Origin: Gammaproteobacteria bacterium
Lineage (GTDB): Bacteria; Pseudomonadota; Gammaproteobacteria; JAABTG01
Assembly (NCBI GenBank): GCA_030066245.1
Contig: JASJBY010000051.1
Span: forward strand, 1 to 15,078
DNA length: 15,078 bases
Direction: 5' to 3'
The first letter of the stretch is position 1; each line of letters opens with the position of its first letter. The notes under the pieces are model-generated. The model saw nothing but the letters and a program-made list of their open reading frames with translations. It was not told the origin of the DNA and searched no databases. The position numbers were made by a program, and so were the translations under genes. Positions 7,989 to 14,262 of this stretch are shown here, piece after piece.

Positions 7989-8450
7989 GTGTCATTGAGG
8001 ATGCAAAGGGTTGAGCAGCTAGAGGTCTGGCGCGAAGCCCACACTTTGGTGCTGGAAACTTATGAGCTGGTATCAGGGCTACCGGATTCGGAGAGGTTTG
8101 GCCTGATTTCACAGATGCGACGTGCTGCGGTATCGATACCGGCGAACATTGCGGAAGGCTTCAAGCGGCGAGGTGTTGCTGAGAAGATTCGCTTCTATAA
8201 CATCTCCGAGGCATCGCTCGAGGAACTGCGTTACTATTTTCTTCTGTGCCGCGATCTGGGATATGAGATTCAGTACGATGAGTTGTCAGCGAAGGCTGAA
8301 CGGTTGGCGAGAATGCTGCAAGGAGCAATCAACGCAATTCGAGCCGACAGCCCACGAGGTGGACATACGAGCAAGCCATCCTTGCGCCTACCATCTCCTA
8401 TCTACCATCTACCGCCTACCATTTACCGCTCATCCACCCAGCTCTCTTAA
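7989..8450 (+). CDS. Four-helix-bundle protein of the 23S rRNA IVS family
   Basis: A small, mostly helical protein of the family found inside 23S rRNA intervening sequences and, more widely, as stand-alone genes; its molecular function is unknown. The family signature is clear: VEQLEVWREAHTLVLETYEL at the start, then ISQMRRAAVSIPANIAEGF, NISEASLEELRYYFLLCRDLG, and a last helix KAERLARMLQGAINAIRA. It also resembles the Avd accessory protein fold, but no reverse transcriptase or template repeat is present here. Start choice: GTG 7989 is the outermost; ATG 8001 (MQRVEQLEVW) matches where relatives begin. The last 20 or so residues (PSPIYHLPPTIYRSST) are encoded by the right heptamer array and are probably not part of the ancestral protein. 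The gene separates prfB from lysS. Confidence 0.85.
   Translation: MSLRMQRVEQLEVWREAHTLVLETYELVSGLPDSERFGLISQMRRAAVSIPANIAEGFKRRGVAEKIRFYNISEASLEELRYYFLLCRDLGYEIQYDELSAKAERLARMLQGAINAIRADSPRGGHTSKPSLRLPSPIYHLPPTIYRSSTQLS
8388..8436 (+). repeat. Heptamer array, right arm of the four-helix-bundle unit
   Basis: Six units in phase: CTACCAT, CTCCTAT, CTACCAT, CTACCGC, CTACCAT, TTACCGC, then TCATCCA. It is inverted relative to the array at 7911-7945 and lies inside the 3' end of the four-helix-bundle reading frame, so it is translated. It ends about 40 bases before the lysS start. Confidence 0.88.
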
Positions 8451-8474
8451 GCCGCCGCAAGTAACGACCTCATA

Positions 8475-9998
8475 ATGCAGCAGCGAAGCCCACCGCCCAT
8501 GTCCCAAGAAATCGACCAGCACGACCAGATCGCCCAACGCAAGGCCAAGCTTGCGGCCCTGCGGGAAGCCGGCAACGCTTTTCCCAATGATTTCCGCAGG
8601 GATGCGCTGGCCGCGCCGCTGCATGCCCGTTACGACGACCACGACGGCGAGCAGCTGCAAGCCGATGGCATACGGGTGAAGGTGGGTGGGCGGCTCATGA
8701 CCCGCCGGGTCATGGGTAAAGCAAGCTTCGCCCACATGCAGGACATGTCCGGGCGTCTGCAGCTCTACGTCCGCCGGGACGACTTGCCCGAGGGCGTGTA
8801 CGCCGAGTTCAAGAAATGGGACATCGGCGATATAGTGGGTGCCGAAGGCGTTCTGTTTAAAACCAAGACCGGCGAGCTGTCCGTCAAGGTCGATGCCATC
8901 CGCCTGCTTACCAAGTCCCTGCGCCCGCTTCCCGAGAAATTCCACGGCCTCGCGGACCAGGAGACCCGATATCGCCAGCGCTATCTGGACCTGATAACCA
9001 ACGAAGCCAGTCGGGACACCTTCCGGGTGCGCTCCCGCATCGTGGATTACATCCGGCGTTTCCTCACCGACCGCGACTATCTGGAAGTAGAGACGCCCAT
9101 GATGCAGCCTATTCCGGGCGGTGCGGTTGCGCGGCCTTTTATCACTCACCACAACGCCCTGGGGATGGATCTTTACCTGCGCATTGCCCCGGAGCTCTAT
9201 CTCAAACGGCTGGTTGTTGGAGGCATGGAGCGGGTCTTCGAGATCAACCGCAACTTCCGCAACGAGGGCATTTCCACTCAGCACAACCCCGAATTCACCA
9301 TGCTTGAGTTCTATCAGGCTTATGCGGATTATCACGATCTGATGGACTTGACCGAAGCAATGGTCCGCGGTCTGGCGACCGATGTGCTGGGTAATAGCCA
9401 GATCACCTACCAGAGTGACGTGTACGACTTCGGCAAGCCCTTTGCCCGCATGACCGTGAAGGAGTCCATCCTGCACTACAACCCGGAAATCTCCGCTGCC
9501 GACCTGGAGGATTTGCCCAGAGCGCGTCAGGTTGCCGAGCGATTGGAGATACCGCTCAAGGATACTTTCGGTCTTGGAAAGGTACAGATTGAAATCTTCG
9601 AGAAAACTGTCGAAGACCGACTCAAGGATCCCACCTTTATCACGGCGTTCCCGACCGAGGTCTCGCCCTTGGCGCGCCGCAACGATGACGACGCCTTCGT
9701 GACCGACCGCTTCGAGTTCTTCGTGGCCGGTCGGGAGATCGCCAACGGCTTCTCCGAGCTGAACGACGCCGAGGATCAGGCGGAACGATTCCAGGAGCAG
9801 GTCAAAGAGAGGGAGGCGGGCGACCAGGAAGCCATGTACTACGATGCCGATTACATCGTCGCACTGGAGCACGGCCTGCCGCCCACCGCCGGCGAAGGCA
9901 TCGGCATCGACCGCCTCGTTATGCTGCTCACCGATTCCCCGTCCATCCGCGACGTGCTGCTCTTTCCCCATTTGCGCCCGCGCGAGAGCGCGGAATAG
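8475..9998 (+). CDS. lysS: Lysine-tRNA ligase (class II)
   Basis: Charges tRNA-Lys with lysine in the cytoplasm. The product is 507 residues from ATG 8475, or 499 from ATG 8499 (MSQEIDQHDQ), which fits the E. coli LysS N-terminus better; neither start has a strong Shine-Dalgarno. An N-terminal OB-fold anticodon-binding domain (VKVGGRLMTRRVMGKASFAHMQD, about residues 65-150) precedes the class II catalytic core. Motif 1 is in FLTDRDYLEVETPMM, motif 2 is RVFEINRNFRNEG (from about 253) followed by QHNPEFTMLEFYQAY, and motif 3 is GEGIGIDRLVML (473-484). lysS directly after prfB is the common bacterial arrangement; here an IVS-family gene lies between them, so lysS may have to be expressed through that unit. 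Confidence 0.97.
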   Translation: MQQRSPPPMSQEIDQHDQIAQRKAKLAALREAGNAFPNDFRRDALAAPLHARYDDHDGEQLQADGIRVKVGGRLMTRRVMGKASFAHMQDMSGRLQLYVRRDDLPEGVYAEFKKWDIGDIVGAEGVLFKTKTGELSVKVDAIRLLTKSLRPLPEKFHGLADQETRYRQRYLDLITNEASRDTFRVRSRIVDYIRRFLTDRDYLEVETPMMQPIPGGAVARPFITHHNALGMDLYLRIAPELYLKRLVVGGMERVFEINRNFRNEGISTQHNPEFTMLEFYQAYADYHDLMDLTEAMVRGLATDVLGNSQITYQSDVYDFGKPFARMTVKESILHYNPEISAADLEDLPRARQVAERLEIPLKDTFGLGKVQIEIFEKTVEDRLKDPTFITAFPTEVSPLARRNDDDAFVTDRFEFFVAGREIANGFSELNDAEDQAERFQEQVKEREAGDQEAMYYDADYIVALEHGLPPTAGEGIGIDRLVMLLTDSPSIRDVLLFPHLRPRESAE

Positions 9999-10110
9999 CA
10001 CATTCTGCTTTGCCTACCGGAGATGCTCAACGAAAACACCCGTTTTGCTCTCCAATCGCGCTGGAAAGGCGAAACCAACCGTCCTGTACACGCCGTAAAT
10101 GGTTGACGTT

Positions 10111-10154
10111 CCCTCTCCCCCTATGTTCGGGGGGAGAGGGTTAGGGTGAGGGGG
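10111..10154 (+). repeat. REP-like palindrome downstream of lysS
   Basis: An 11-bp perfect stem CCCTCTCCCCC (10111-10121) pairs with GGGGGAGAGGG (10130-10140) around an 8-base loop, followed by the purine tail TTAGGGTGAGGGGG. This looks like the abundant extragenic palindromes of many gammaproteobacteria. It could also weaken transcription leaving lysS, but there is no T run. The 303-bp gap 9999-10301 otherwise holds only the left end of the RAYT unit. Confidence 0.7.
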
Positions 10155-10256
10155 ACCCGAACGGAGCCCGAGTAACCAGCAGGTCGGCAAGTGCAAATCG
10201 GCGAAGAGATTCAACAGCGTTTACCCGCCCAACAACCAGCGGAGGGGGTCGGCGAA

Positions 10257-11259
10257 GGGGTCAGGCTTTGTAAATAGCGATTGGCAGGCTAAGCTTCTTT
10301 CGTGGCACGGAAACCGAGAGTTCACTACCCTGGCGCGGCGTATCATGTGATGCTGCGGGGCAATGCGCGACAAGCGGTTTTCAACGATAACGAGGATCGG
10401 GAGAGTTTCTACGAGCTGCTCGGTCAGGGGGTGACTCGCTTTGGTTACCGCTTGCATGGATTCTGCCTGATGGGCAACCACATTCATCTGGCGGCACAAG
10501 TAGGTGAGGTTTCGCTGTCACGCATCATGCAGCACTTGGGGTTTCGCTACACACAGGAGTTCAATCGCCGGCACGGGAGAGTTGGTCATCTTTTCCAGGG
10601 GCGATACCAGGCGTTGCTGGTGGACGCGGAGAGCTACTTGCTGGAGCTGGTGCGCTATATTCACCTGAATCCGGTCCGCGCCGGGCTGGTGAAGAAGGCG
10701 GAGCGTTACCGGTGGAGCGGACATCGAGCGTACCTCGGCCAAGAGCGTCTTGGCTGGCTGGAGACCCGTTGGGTATTGTCGCAGTTCGCGAAACGTCCGG
10801 CGCGGGCTCGGGAGCGGTATGCGCGTTTCGTGGCCGAAGGGGTCGGAGAAGGCCACAGGGCCGAGTTTCATCGGGGGAGCGGACCGGGGGCCATACTTGG
10901 CGACGACCGATTTGCGGAAGTCGCGATGGCGAGGGCGGGACGGCGGGAGAGCCGGCCCGTGGCCCTGGAGGAGGTTCTCGACGTGGTGTGCGCCGAGGTG
11001 GGTGTCAGCGAGCAGGACCTGGCGGCACCGGGCAAGAGACGTCCGGCATCCAACGCGAGGGCGCTCCTCGCCTGGTTGGTACGACAGCGGCCGGAGCTAT
11101 CGCTTCAAGAGCTGGCCAATCGGCTTGGACGGGATATTTCCAGTCTGAGTGCCGCCGCCACGAGGTTTGAGCGACGTATGGATGAGGACGCGGAGCTTGA
11201 ACGGGAAGTCGCACAGGTAAGGGCCAAGATTGAAAACCCATGAAGCAAAGCCTGACCCC
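10257..11259 (+). mobile_element. RAYT transposase unit with 14-bp terminal inverted repeats
   Basis: GGGGTCAGGCTTTG (10257-10270) upstream of the transposase gene is the exact reverse complement of CAAAGCCTGACCCC (11246-11259), which begins two bases after the stop codon. The pair bounds a unit of 1003 bp with one gene. Classic IS200/IS605 elements lack terminal inverted repeats, so the symmetry suggests the unit carries inverted REP-like recognition ends, as described for RAYT genes. Confidence 0.75.
10302..11243 (+). CDS. REP-associated tyrosine transposase (Y1/HUH family) with C-terminal extension
   Basis: A single-strand-specific HUH nuclease related to IS200/IS605 transposases, thought to process and spread REP palindromes. 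The GTG start gives MARKPRVHYPGAAYHVMLRGN, typical of the family. The HUH pair is His60/His62 in MGNHIHLAAQ and the nucleophile is Tyr102 in FQGRYQALLVD; YIHLNPVRAGLV follows. The protein is 313 residues, much longer than the roughly 165 of E. coli RAYT. The extra C-terminal part contains a predicted helix-turn-helix-like region (SNARALLAWLVRQRPELSLQ, continuing to RFERR) resembling the DnaA C-terminal DNA-binding domain. All catalytic residues are present and the frame is intact, so it may be active. It is flanked by a 14-bp inverted repeat, with a REP-like palindrome 150 bp upstream. Confidence 0.92.
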   Translation: MARKPRVHYPGAAYHVMLRGNARQAVFNDNEDRESFYELLGQGVTRFGYRLHGFCLMGNHIHLAAQVGEVSLSRIMQHLGFRYTQEFNRRHGRVGHLFQGRYQALLVDAESYLLELVRYIHLNPVRAGLVKKAERYRWSGHRAYLGQERLGWLETRWVLSQFAKRPARARERYARFVAEGVGEGHRAEFHRGSGPGAILGDDRFAEVAMARAGRRESRPVALEEVLDVVCAEVGVSEQDLAAPGKRRPASNARALLAWLVRQRPELSLQELANRLGRDISSLSAAATRFERRMDEDAELEREVAQVRAKIENP

Positions 11260-11290
11260 ATGGCTGTAGAAAGATGGGATACGTAGACAG

Positions 11291-11665
11291 ATGGATGCAG
11301 AATACGCGCAGTTGATCGATGAGTTGGCAGCCTCCGCTCTTAGGAAGGCGCGCCAGGAGGTTGAAGAATCTGGCTACGATGCCGGAGGGGTGGACTGGCT
11401 TGAATCCCATATCGAGGTCCTGAGGGTTTCTGAGGTGCGGGAGCTGACGGAGGAGCAGATCGCCGAACTCGGTTCTTTCTTCGGCAAGTGTATTCTGGAG
11501 CGCTACGGAGGAGAGTGGACGATGACCGAGGGCGGCTTGGGCGTTCGGCTTCCGAATGGTTCTACTGCGTTCCCGATGGGCCGGGTAAGGAAGCAATTTG
11601 CTGAAGGGGAGTTCTCTTCTGTGGGCTCTCTGTACCGGGCGTTGGAGTTCATCGGCAAGACGTAG
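11291..11665 (+). CDS. Small uncharacterised acidic protein (124 aa)
   Basis: Starts with ATG 11291, 31 bp after the RAYT unit's right end; no clear Shine-Dalgarno. The protein (MDAEYAQLIDELAASALRKA at the start) is acidic and soluble, with an N-terminal helical part and a C-terminal region LTEEQIAELGSFFGKCILER, GGEWTMTEGGLGVRLPNG and FPMGRVRKQF. That spacing loosely recalls small proteins of DUF3806/immunity type, but I cannot confirm this. No signal peptide, membrane segment or catalytic motif is visible. Codon use looks like real coding sequence and the other frames do not make a better product. Function unknown; it begins a run of small same-strand genes. Confidence 0.65.
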   Translation: MDAEYAQLIDELAASALRKARQEVEESGYDAGGVDWLESHIEVLRVSEVRELTEEQIAELGSFFGKCILERYGGEWTMTEGGLGVRLPNGSTAFPMGRVRKQFAEGEFSSVGSLYRALEFIGKT

Positions 11666-11765
11666 CCTATGCCCTGTGGAGGGGAGTCTTGGTTCCCCGG
11701 AGCGCTGCTCGGACGCCGCCGCTCATGGGGAATGTTGTCCCACAGAGCCGGAGCCACGGACCAAA

Positions 11766-12173
11766 ATGAGATTGGATTTCGAAAGACATCTGCGTGACTA
11801 TTTCAAAGCCTGGTCTCGACAGGATGCAGATGCCGTGATGAGCTTTTTTTCGGACGCATCATCTTTCGAAGACCTGGGCTTTGCCGTCAAATTTGAGGGC
11901 CTGAAGGAAATTCGGTCTTTTGTGGATCTCACCTTTGCGGGTTCACCGGACTTTCAGGTAGGACCGACCCAAGTGGTCGTGGGAGCCGGTATGGCGGCTG
12001 CGGCGTGGACGATGAGCGGAACCCACTCGGGAAATTTCCCCGGGTTTCCGGCGACTGGGAGACGGTTCAGCGTTCGAGCGTGCTCCATGGTCACATTCGA
12101 TGGGAGCAGGATCAAGACGATTGTCGATTACTGGAATCCGGTGGAGTTTCAGCAGTCTGTCGGTTCAGGGTAG
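11766..12173 (+). CDS. NTF2-like / SnoaL-type fold protein (135 aa)
   Basis: A small alpha+beta cone protein of the NTF2-like superfamily (SnoaL-like polyketide cyclase/steroid isomerase type). Seen: an N-terminal helix LRDYFKAWSRQDADAVMSFF, then FSDASSFEDLGFAVKFEGLK, the helix EIRSFVDLTFAGSPDF, and strands VGAGMAAAAWTMSGTHSGNF, RFSVRACSMVTFDGSRIKTI and VDYWNP, which is the usual order of this fold. These proteins often bind or isomerise small hydrophobic molecules, but the substrate cannot be read here. I prefer ATG 11766 because the fold begins right after it; the open frame extends back to 11598, but that extension is low-complexity and overlaps the preceding gene. The ribosome-binding site is weak (CGGAG). 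Confidence 0.75.
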   Translation: MRLDFERHLRDYFKAWSRQDADAVMSFFSDASSFEDLGFAVKFEGLKEIRSFVDLTFAGSPDFQVGPTQVVVGAGMAAAAWTMSGTHSGNFPGFPATGRRFSVRACSMVTFDGSRIKTIVDYWNPVEFQQSVGSG

Positions 12174-12243
12174 CCGAACGCTCATTTCGGGTAGAGAGAG
12201 ACGTCGACCGAGCTTTCAGAATCGCCGCGCTTGAATCCCAGGT

Positions 12244-12654
12244 ATGGCCTCTAACAGAACTGTCTCGTCAATCCCGCGGAACGAGTTTGCGCGTGGTTTC
12301 TTCGCGGTCTTGGGCGCTGACGAAGGAGGGTCGGGCGAGGAGGATGAGAAGTCGCCTTTGGGCCGGGTTCTGGATACTGCCCGAATGCTGTTCCCAAACA
12401 ACGACCGTTTTGCCCAGGGCTTCGTGGCTCGTTTCCGGGCCGCTGTGGCGATTCTGGAGCGAGAAGAGTTCGAGAGATGGTCAAGAAAGGGACAGGAATC
12501 CGGGGATACGTTTCATGTCCATCCCGCGTTGCTATGTGCTTGTGCGGAAGTGAAGCTCAATAAGAACGGGAAGTTTCCGCTCCGCTTGTTGTGGGAGACA
12601 GCGACACGGTTGGAGTCCGAGGAGTTCGTGGATTGGGCGTGGCCGGAGGGGTAA
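12244..12654 (+). CDS. Uncharacterised protein (136 aa)
   Basis: ATG 12244 with only a weak ribosome-binding site (CCCAGG). The product starts MASNRTVSSIPRNEFARGFF and has a loop rich in Gly/Glu (GADEGGSGEEDEKSPLG), then helical stretches RVLDTARMLFPNNDRFAQGF and AILEREEFERWSRKG, and a C-terminal part HPALLCACAEVKLNKNGKF with RLESEEFVDWAWPEG. No known motif, signal peptide or membrane helix is recognised. An overlapping frame (12005-12553) is Arg/Ser-rich and less protein-like. It sits 70 bp after the NTF2-like gene in the same direction. The spacer 12655-12783 after it shows nothing I can name. Confidence 0.5.
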   Translation: MASNRTVSSIPRNEFARGFFAVLGADEGGSGEEDEKSPLGRVLDTARMLFPNNDRFAQGFVARFRAAVAILEREEFERWSRKGQESGDTFHVHPALLCACAEVKLNKNGKFPLRLLWETATRLESEEFVDWAWPEG

Positions 12655-12783
12655 GGGAGGGCTACAAGCCGCTGGTCGGAGGCGGGCTTGGATGAGGACA
12701 GAAAGATGCGAGATCCCAAGGTGTTGAGGCTAGGGCGAGGCTGAGACGCCAGAAAGTGGTGTAGAGAGAGGGGCGTCCGGTAG

Positions 12784-12993
12784 ATGAGAACATGGACTCC
12801 TTTGGTTGTTTCTGTCGTGCTGGCGGTGGGAATAAACCTCTTCCCGATTTTCATGGCCTTCGTCGTTCGCGCGGAAGCCTTTGTTCAAGCAGGGTGGGCA
12901 TTTTATTTCTTCCTTGTTCCGGCGGCCGTGGTGCTGTTGCTATTGGGTCTGGTTATCTCGCTGGTGCTCTGGTTCCGCAGGCGGCGGGCGTGA
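12784..12993 (+). CDS. Small two-helix membrane protein (69 aa)
   Basis: MRTWTPLVVSVVLAVGINLF begins the first hydrophobic segment (about residues 5-28). A polar turn (VRAEAFVQAG) leads to a second, AFYFFLVPAAVVLLLLGLVI (about 38-62), ending in the basic tail WFRRRRA. By the positive-inside rule the C-terminus is cytoplasmic. GAGAGAGGGGC about 15 bases upstream may serve as a ribosome-binding site. No family is recognised. It could be a small inner-membrane accessory or immunity-type peptide, but context gives no firm clue. Confidence 0.55.
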   Translation: MRTWTPLVVSVVLAVGINLFPIFMAFVVRAEAFVQAGWAFYFFLVPAAVVLLLLGLVISLVLWFRRRRA

Positions 12994-13018
12994 GGCGGCC
13001 TGAGGTGAATTTGATGCT

Positions 13019-13040
13019 GGCCTGTCCTGCGGGACAGGCC
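13019..13040 (+). repeat. Perfect 9-bp hairpin with TGCG loop
   Basis: GGCCTGTCC (13019-13027), loop TGCG, GGACAGGCC (13032-13040). It is not followed by a T run, so a classical terminator is unlikely. It lies 15 bp before the next start codon and could affect translation initiation or be a short dispersed palindrome. Confidence 0.6.
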
Positions 13041-13054
13041 CCGAGCCATGACCC

Positions 13055-13408
13055 ATGGACATAGATTACGACAGATATCTGCCGGTGGTGCTGGAGAGCA
13101 TGTATCCGGACAAGACTGAGCGACATGCCGTCGAGTCAAGACTGACTTCGTACGGGCGCGAGTCCTTCCAGAGAGAAGTGTCGAGGGTGAGGCTGGGGAT
13201 CCTGCGCCTGGCATACGAGGAGCCGGCGAAGCTCGACGCGTTCATACAGCTGGCCTGCACGGACTACAGAGATCTGCTTTGTGCTGCCGAGTATCCGCAT
13301 ACGTCGCGACGATGGAAACTCCGAGAATCGGAGCCGGAGAGGTACAAGAAGCTCAGTGAAAGGGAGGAGGCGGCGTACAGAGCCTGGCTGGCGCTGTTCG
13401 AGGTGTGA
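13055..13408 (+). CDS. Small conserved-type protein with DYRDLL..AEYP motif (117 aa)
   Basis: ATG 13055 gives MDIDYDRYLPVVLESMYPDK; no obvious Shine-Dalgarno, and a stable hairpin ends 15 bases before the start. The sequence has LTSYGRESFQREVSRVRLGI followed by LRLAYEE, then AFIQLACTDYRDLLCAAEYP, a pattern I have seen in short bacterial proteins of unknown function often found in accessory regions. The C-terminus is charged and helical (ESEPERYKKLSEREEAAYRA). It is soluble and lacks catalytic motifs. The stop overlaps the next start candidate (GTGA, 13405-13408), so the two could be translated together. Function unknown; an immunity-type role would be speculation. Confidence 0.65.
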   Translation: MDIDYDRYLPVVLESMYPDKTERHAVESRLTSYGRESFQREVSRVRLGILRLAYEEPAKLDAFIQLACTDYRDLLCAAEYPHTSRRWKLRESEPERYKKLSEREEAAYRAWLALFEV

Positions 13409-14262
13409 GCTGGATAGTGAGCCAGCGATGTGGAACGGTTGTGAAGACACCACAGGTACGGGGCGCCACCAGACTTCCGCCGGTTGCTGGGTGGCAAATG
13501 TTGGCTATCTCGAAGCAGTTAGATAGGGTTGCGGTAGAGCAGTTCAGCGACCTGTCACTTGCGCGCAACCTTCCTTCGGCCTATCCGCGACCGGAGTCGC
13601 AGTGGAGGGCCCATGAGAAAGAGCAATACTTGAAGCTCCTGTTGAAAGGTACCTACGACCTGATGGTCGTACCCTTTCAGGTGGACGAATACGCTCTTGA
13701 TCGAGCAACACGGTCCCTCATGACAGCGGAGCGGTCGTACGCGATCGGCGACAGGTATGGAAAGAGGCTGCCCGATCCTTATCTGCTTTCCCGTGCGCTT
13801 GGTGAAGGCGCCCGGCAGTATGATCCATTCGTCGTGGTTGAGGTGGCGAGAAAGCTCGATGTCGAGCGAATTATCTGGGGCCAAGTTTGCCACAACCGCC
13901 AGAGCGTGATGGAATTGACGGTCCAGGAGCTGAGCGTCAACGAGCTGCCGGTGAAGGACTTACCTCCGGGACCTGGGAGAAAGCGTTTCTCGGGGATCGC
14001 CTTCTCAGACGTCAATCCGCCTGTCGAGGTCTTCCATTCGATGCTGCCCGAGGTCCTCGAACACGGAAGAGCAGGCCATCCTCGCCGCTCAGAACGGCAA
14101 CCTGCCAGAGCTCCGGGGGCTGGCGCCCGAGGTGAAATCGAGCGTCGGGCGGCTACTCTCCAAGTTCGACGTAAACCGCCTCGCCGCAGCGTATCGGCAA
14201 CTCCGGCTGGGAAATCATGCCGAAGCCGCGCGTCTTCTCCAGGAGGCGGCCAGCCTCTATGA
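13405..14262 (+). CDS. N-terminal part of a frameshifted, probably decaying gene
   Basis: The frame opens at GTG 13405, but recognisable protein character begins near ATG 13498 (MLAISKQLDRVAVEQF). Protein-like sequence continues through WRAHEKEQYLKLLLKGTYDL, VVPFQVDEYALDRATRSLMT, DPYLLSRALGEGARQYDPF and VEVARKLDVERIIWG to FHSMLPEV at about 14055. From there to 14262 this frame becomes Arg/Pro/Gly-rich (HGRAGHPRRSERQPARAPGA), the look of GC-rich sequence read out of frame, while coding character moves to the +1 frame. No signal peptide is seen, so the original N-terminus may also be lost. The DPYLLSRALGEG and VERIIWG pattern hints at an envelope-lipoprotein-like alpha/beta domain, but I cannot assign a family with confidence. 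Likely a pseudogene or an indel in the assembly. Confidence 0.5.
   Translation: MSWIVSQRCGTVVKTPQVRGATRLPPVAGWQMLAISKQLDRVAVEQFSDLSLARNLPSAYPRPESQWRAHEKEQYLKLLLKGTYDLMVVPFQVDEYALDRATRSLMTAERSYAIGDRYGKRLPDPYLLSRALGEGARQYDPFVVVEVARKLDVERIIWGQVCHNRQSVMELTVQELSVNELPVKDLPPGPGRKRFSGIAFSDVNPPVEVFHSMLPEVLEHGRAGHPRRSERQPARAPGAGARGEIERRAATLQVRRKPPRRSVSATPAGKSCRSRASSPGGGQPL

Larger units (their letters stand above)
7911..8446 (+). mobile_element. Putative free-standing IVS-like element with inverted heptamer arms
   Basis: A unit of about 550 bp consists of a four-helix-bundle (IVS-family) gene bracketed by inverted tandem heptamer arrays, including a perfect 17-bp inverted repeat (7921-7937 with 8397-8413). 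In known 23S rRNA intervening sequences the same protein family is encoded between complementary ends that form a stem cut by RNase III. Here a comparable arrangement lies between prfB and lysS. I see no obvious target-site duplication, and the true ends are uncertain (similar GAGCT blocks lie just outside both arms, near 7896 and 8440). Mobility is inference. Confidence 0.4.

Noticed and set aside
7989..8450. Diversity-generating retroelement with an Avd-like protein
   Set aside because: Only the fold is shared; there is no reverse transcriptase, template repeat or variable repeat nearby.
11598..11765. Upstream start for the NTF2-like protein
   Set aside because: It overlaps the preceding gene and gives low-complexity Ser/Cys/Arg sequence; the fold begins at ATG 11766.
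11666..13054. Integron cassette array holding the small genes
   Set aside because: I found no attC-like sites (GTTRRRY/RYYYAAC pairs) in the spacers and no integrase in the window.
14040..14070. Programmed frameshift in the TPR-like gene
   Set aside because: No slippery heptamer, in-frame stop or stimulatory Shine-Dalgarno is seen at the junction; decay or a sequence error is simpler.
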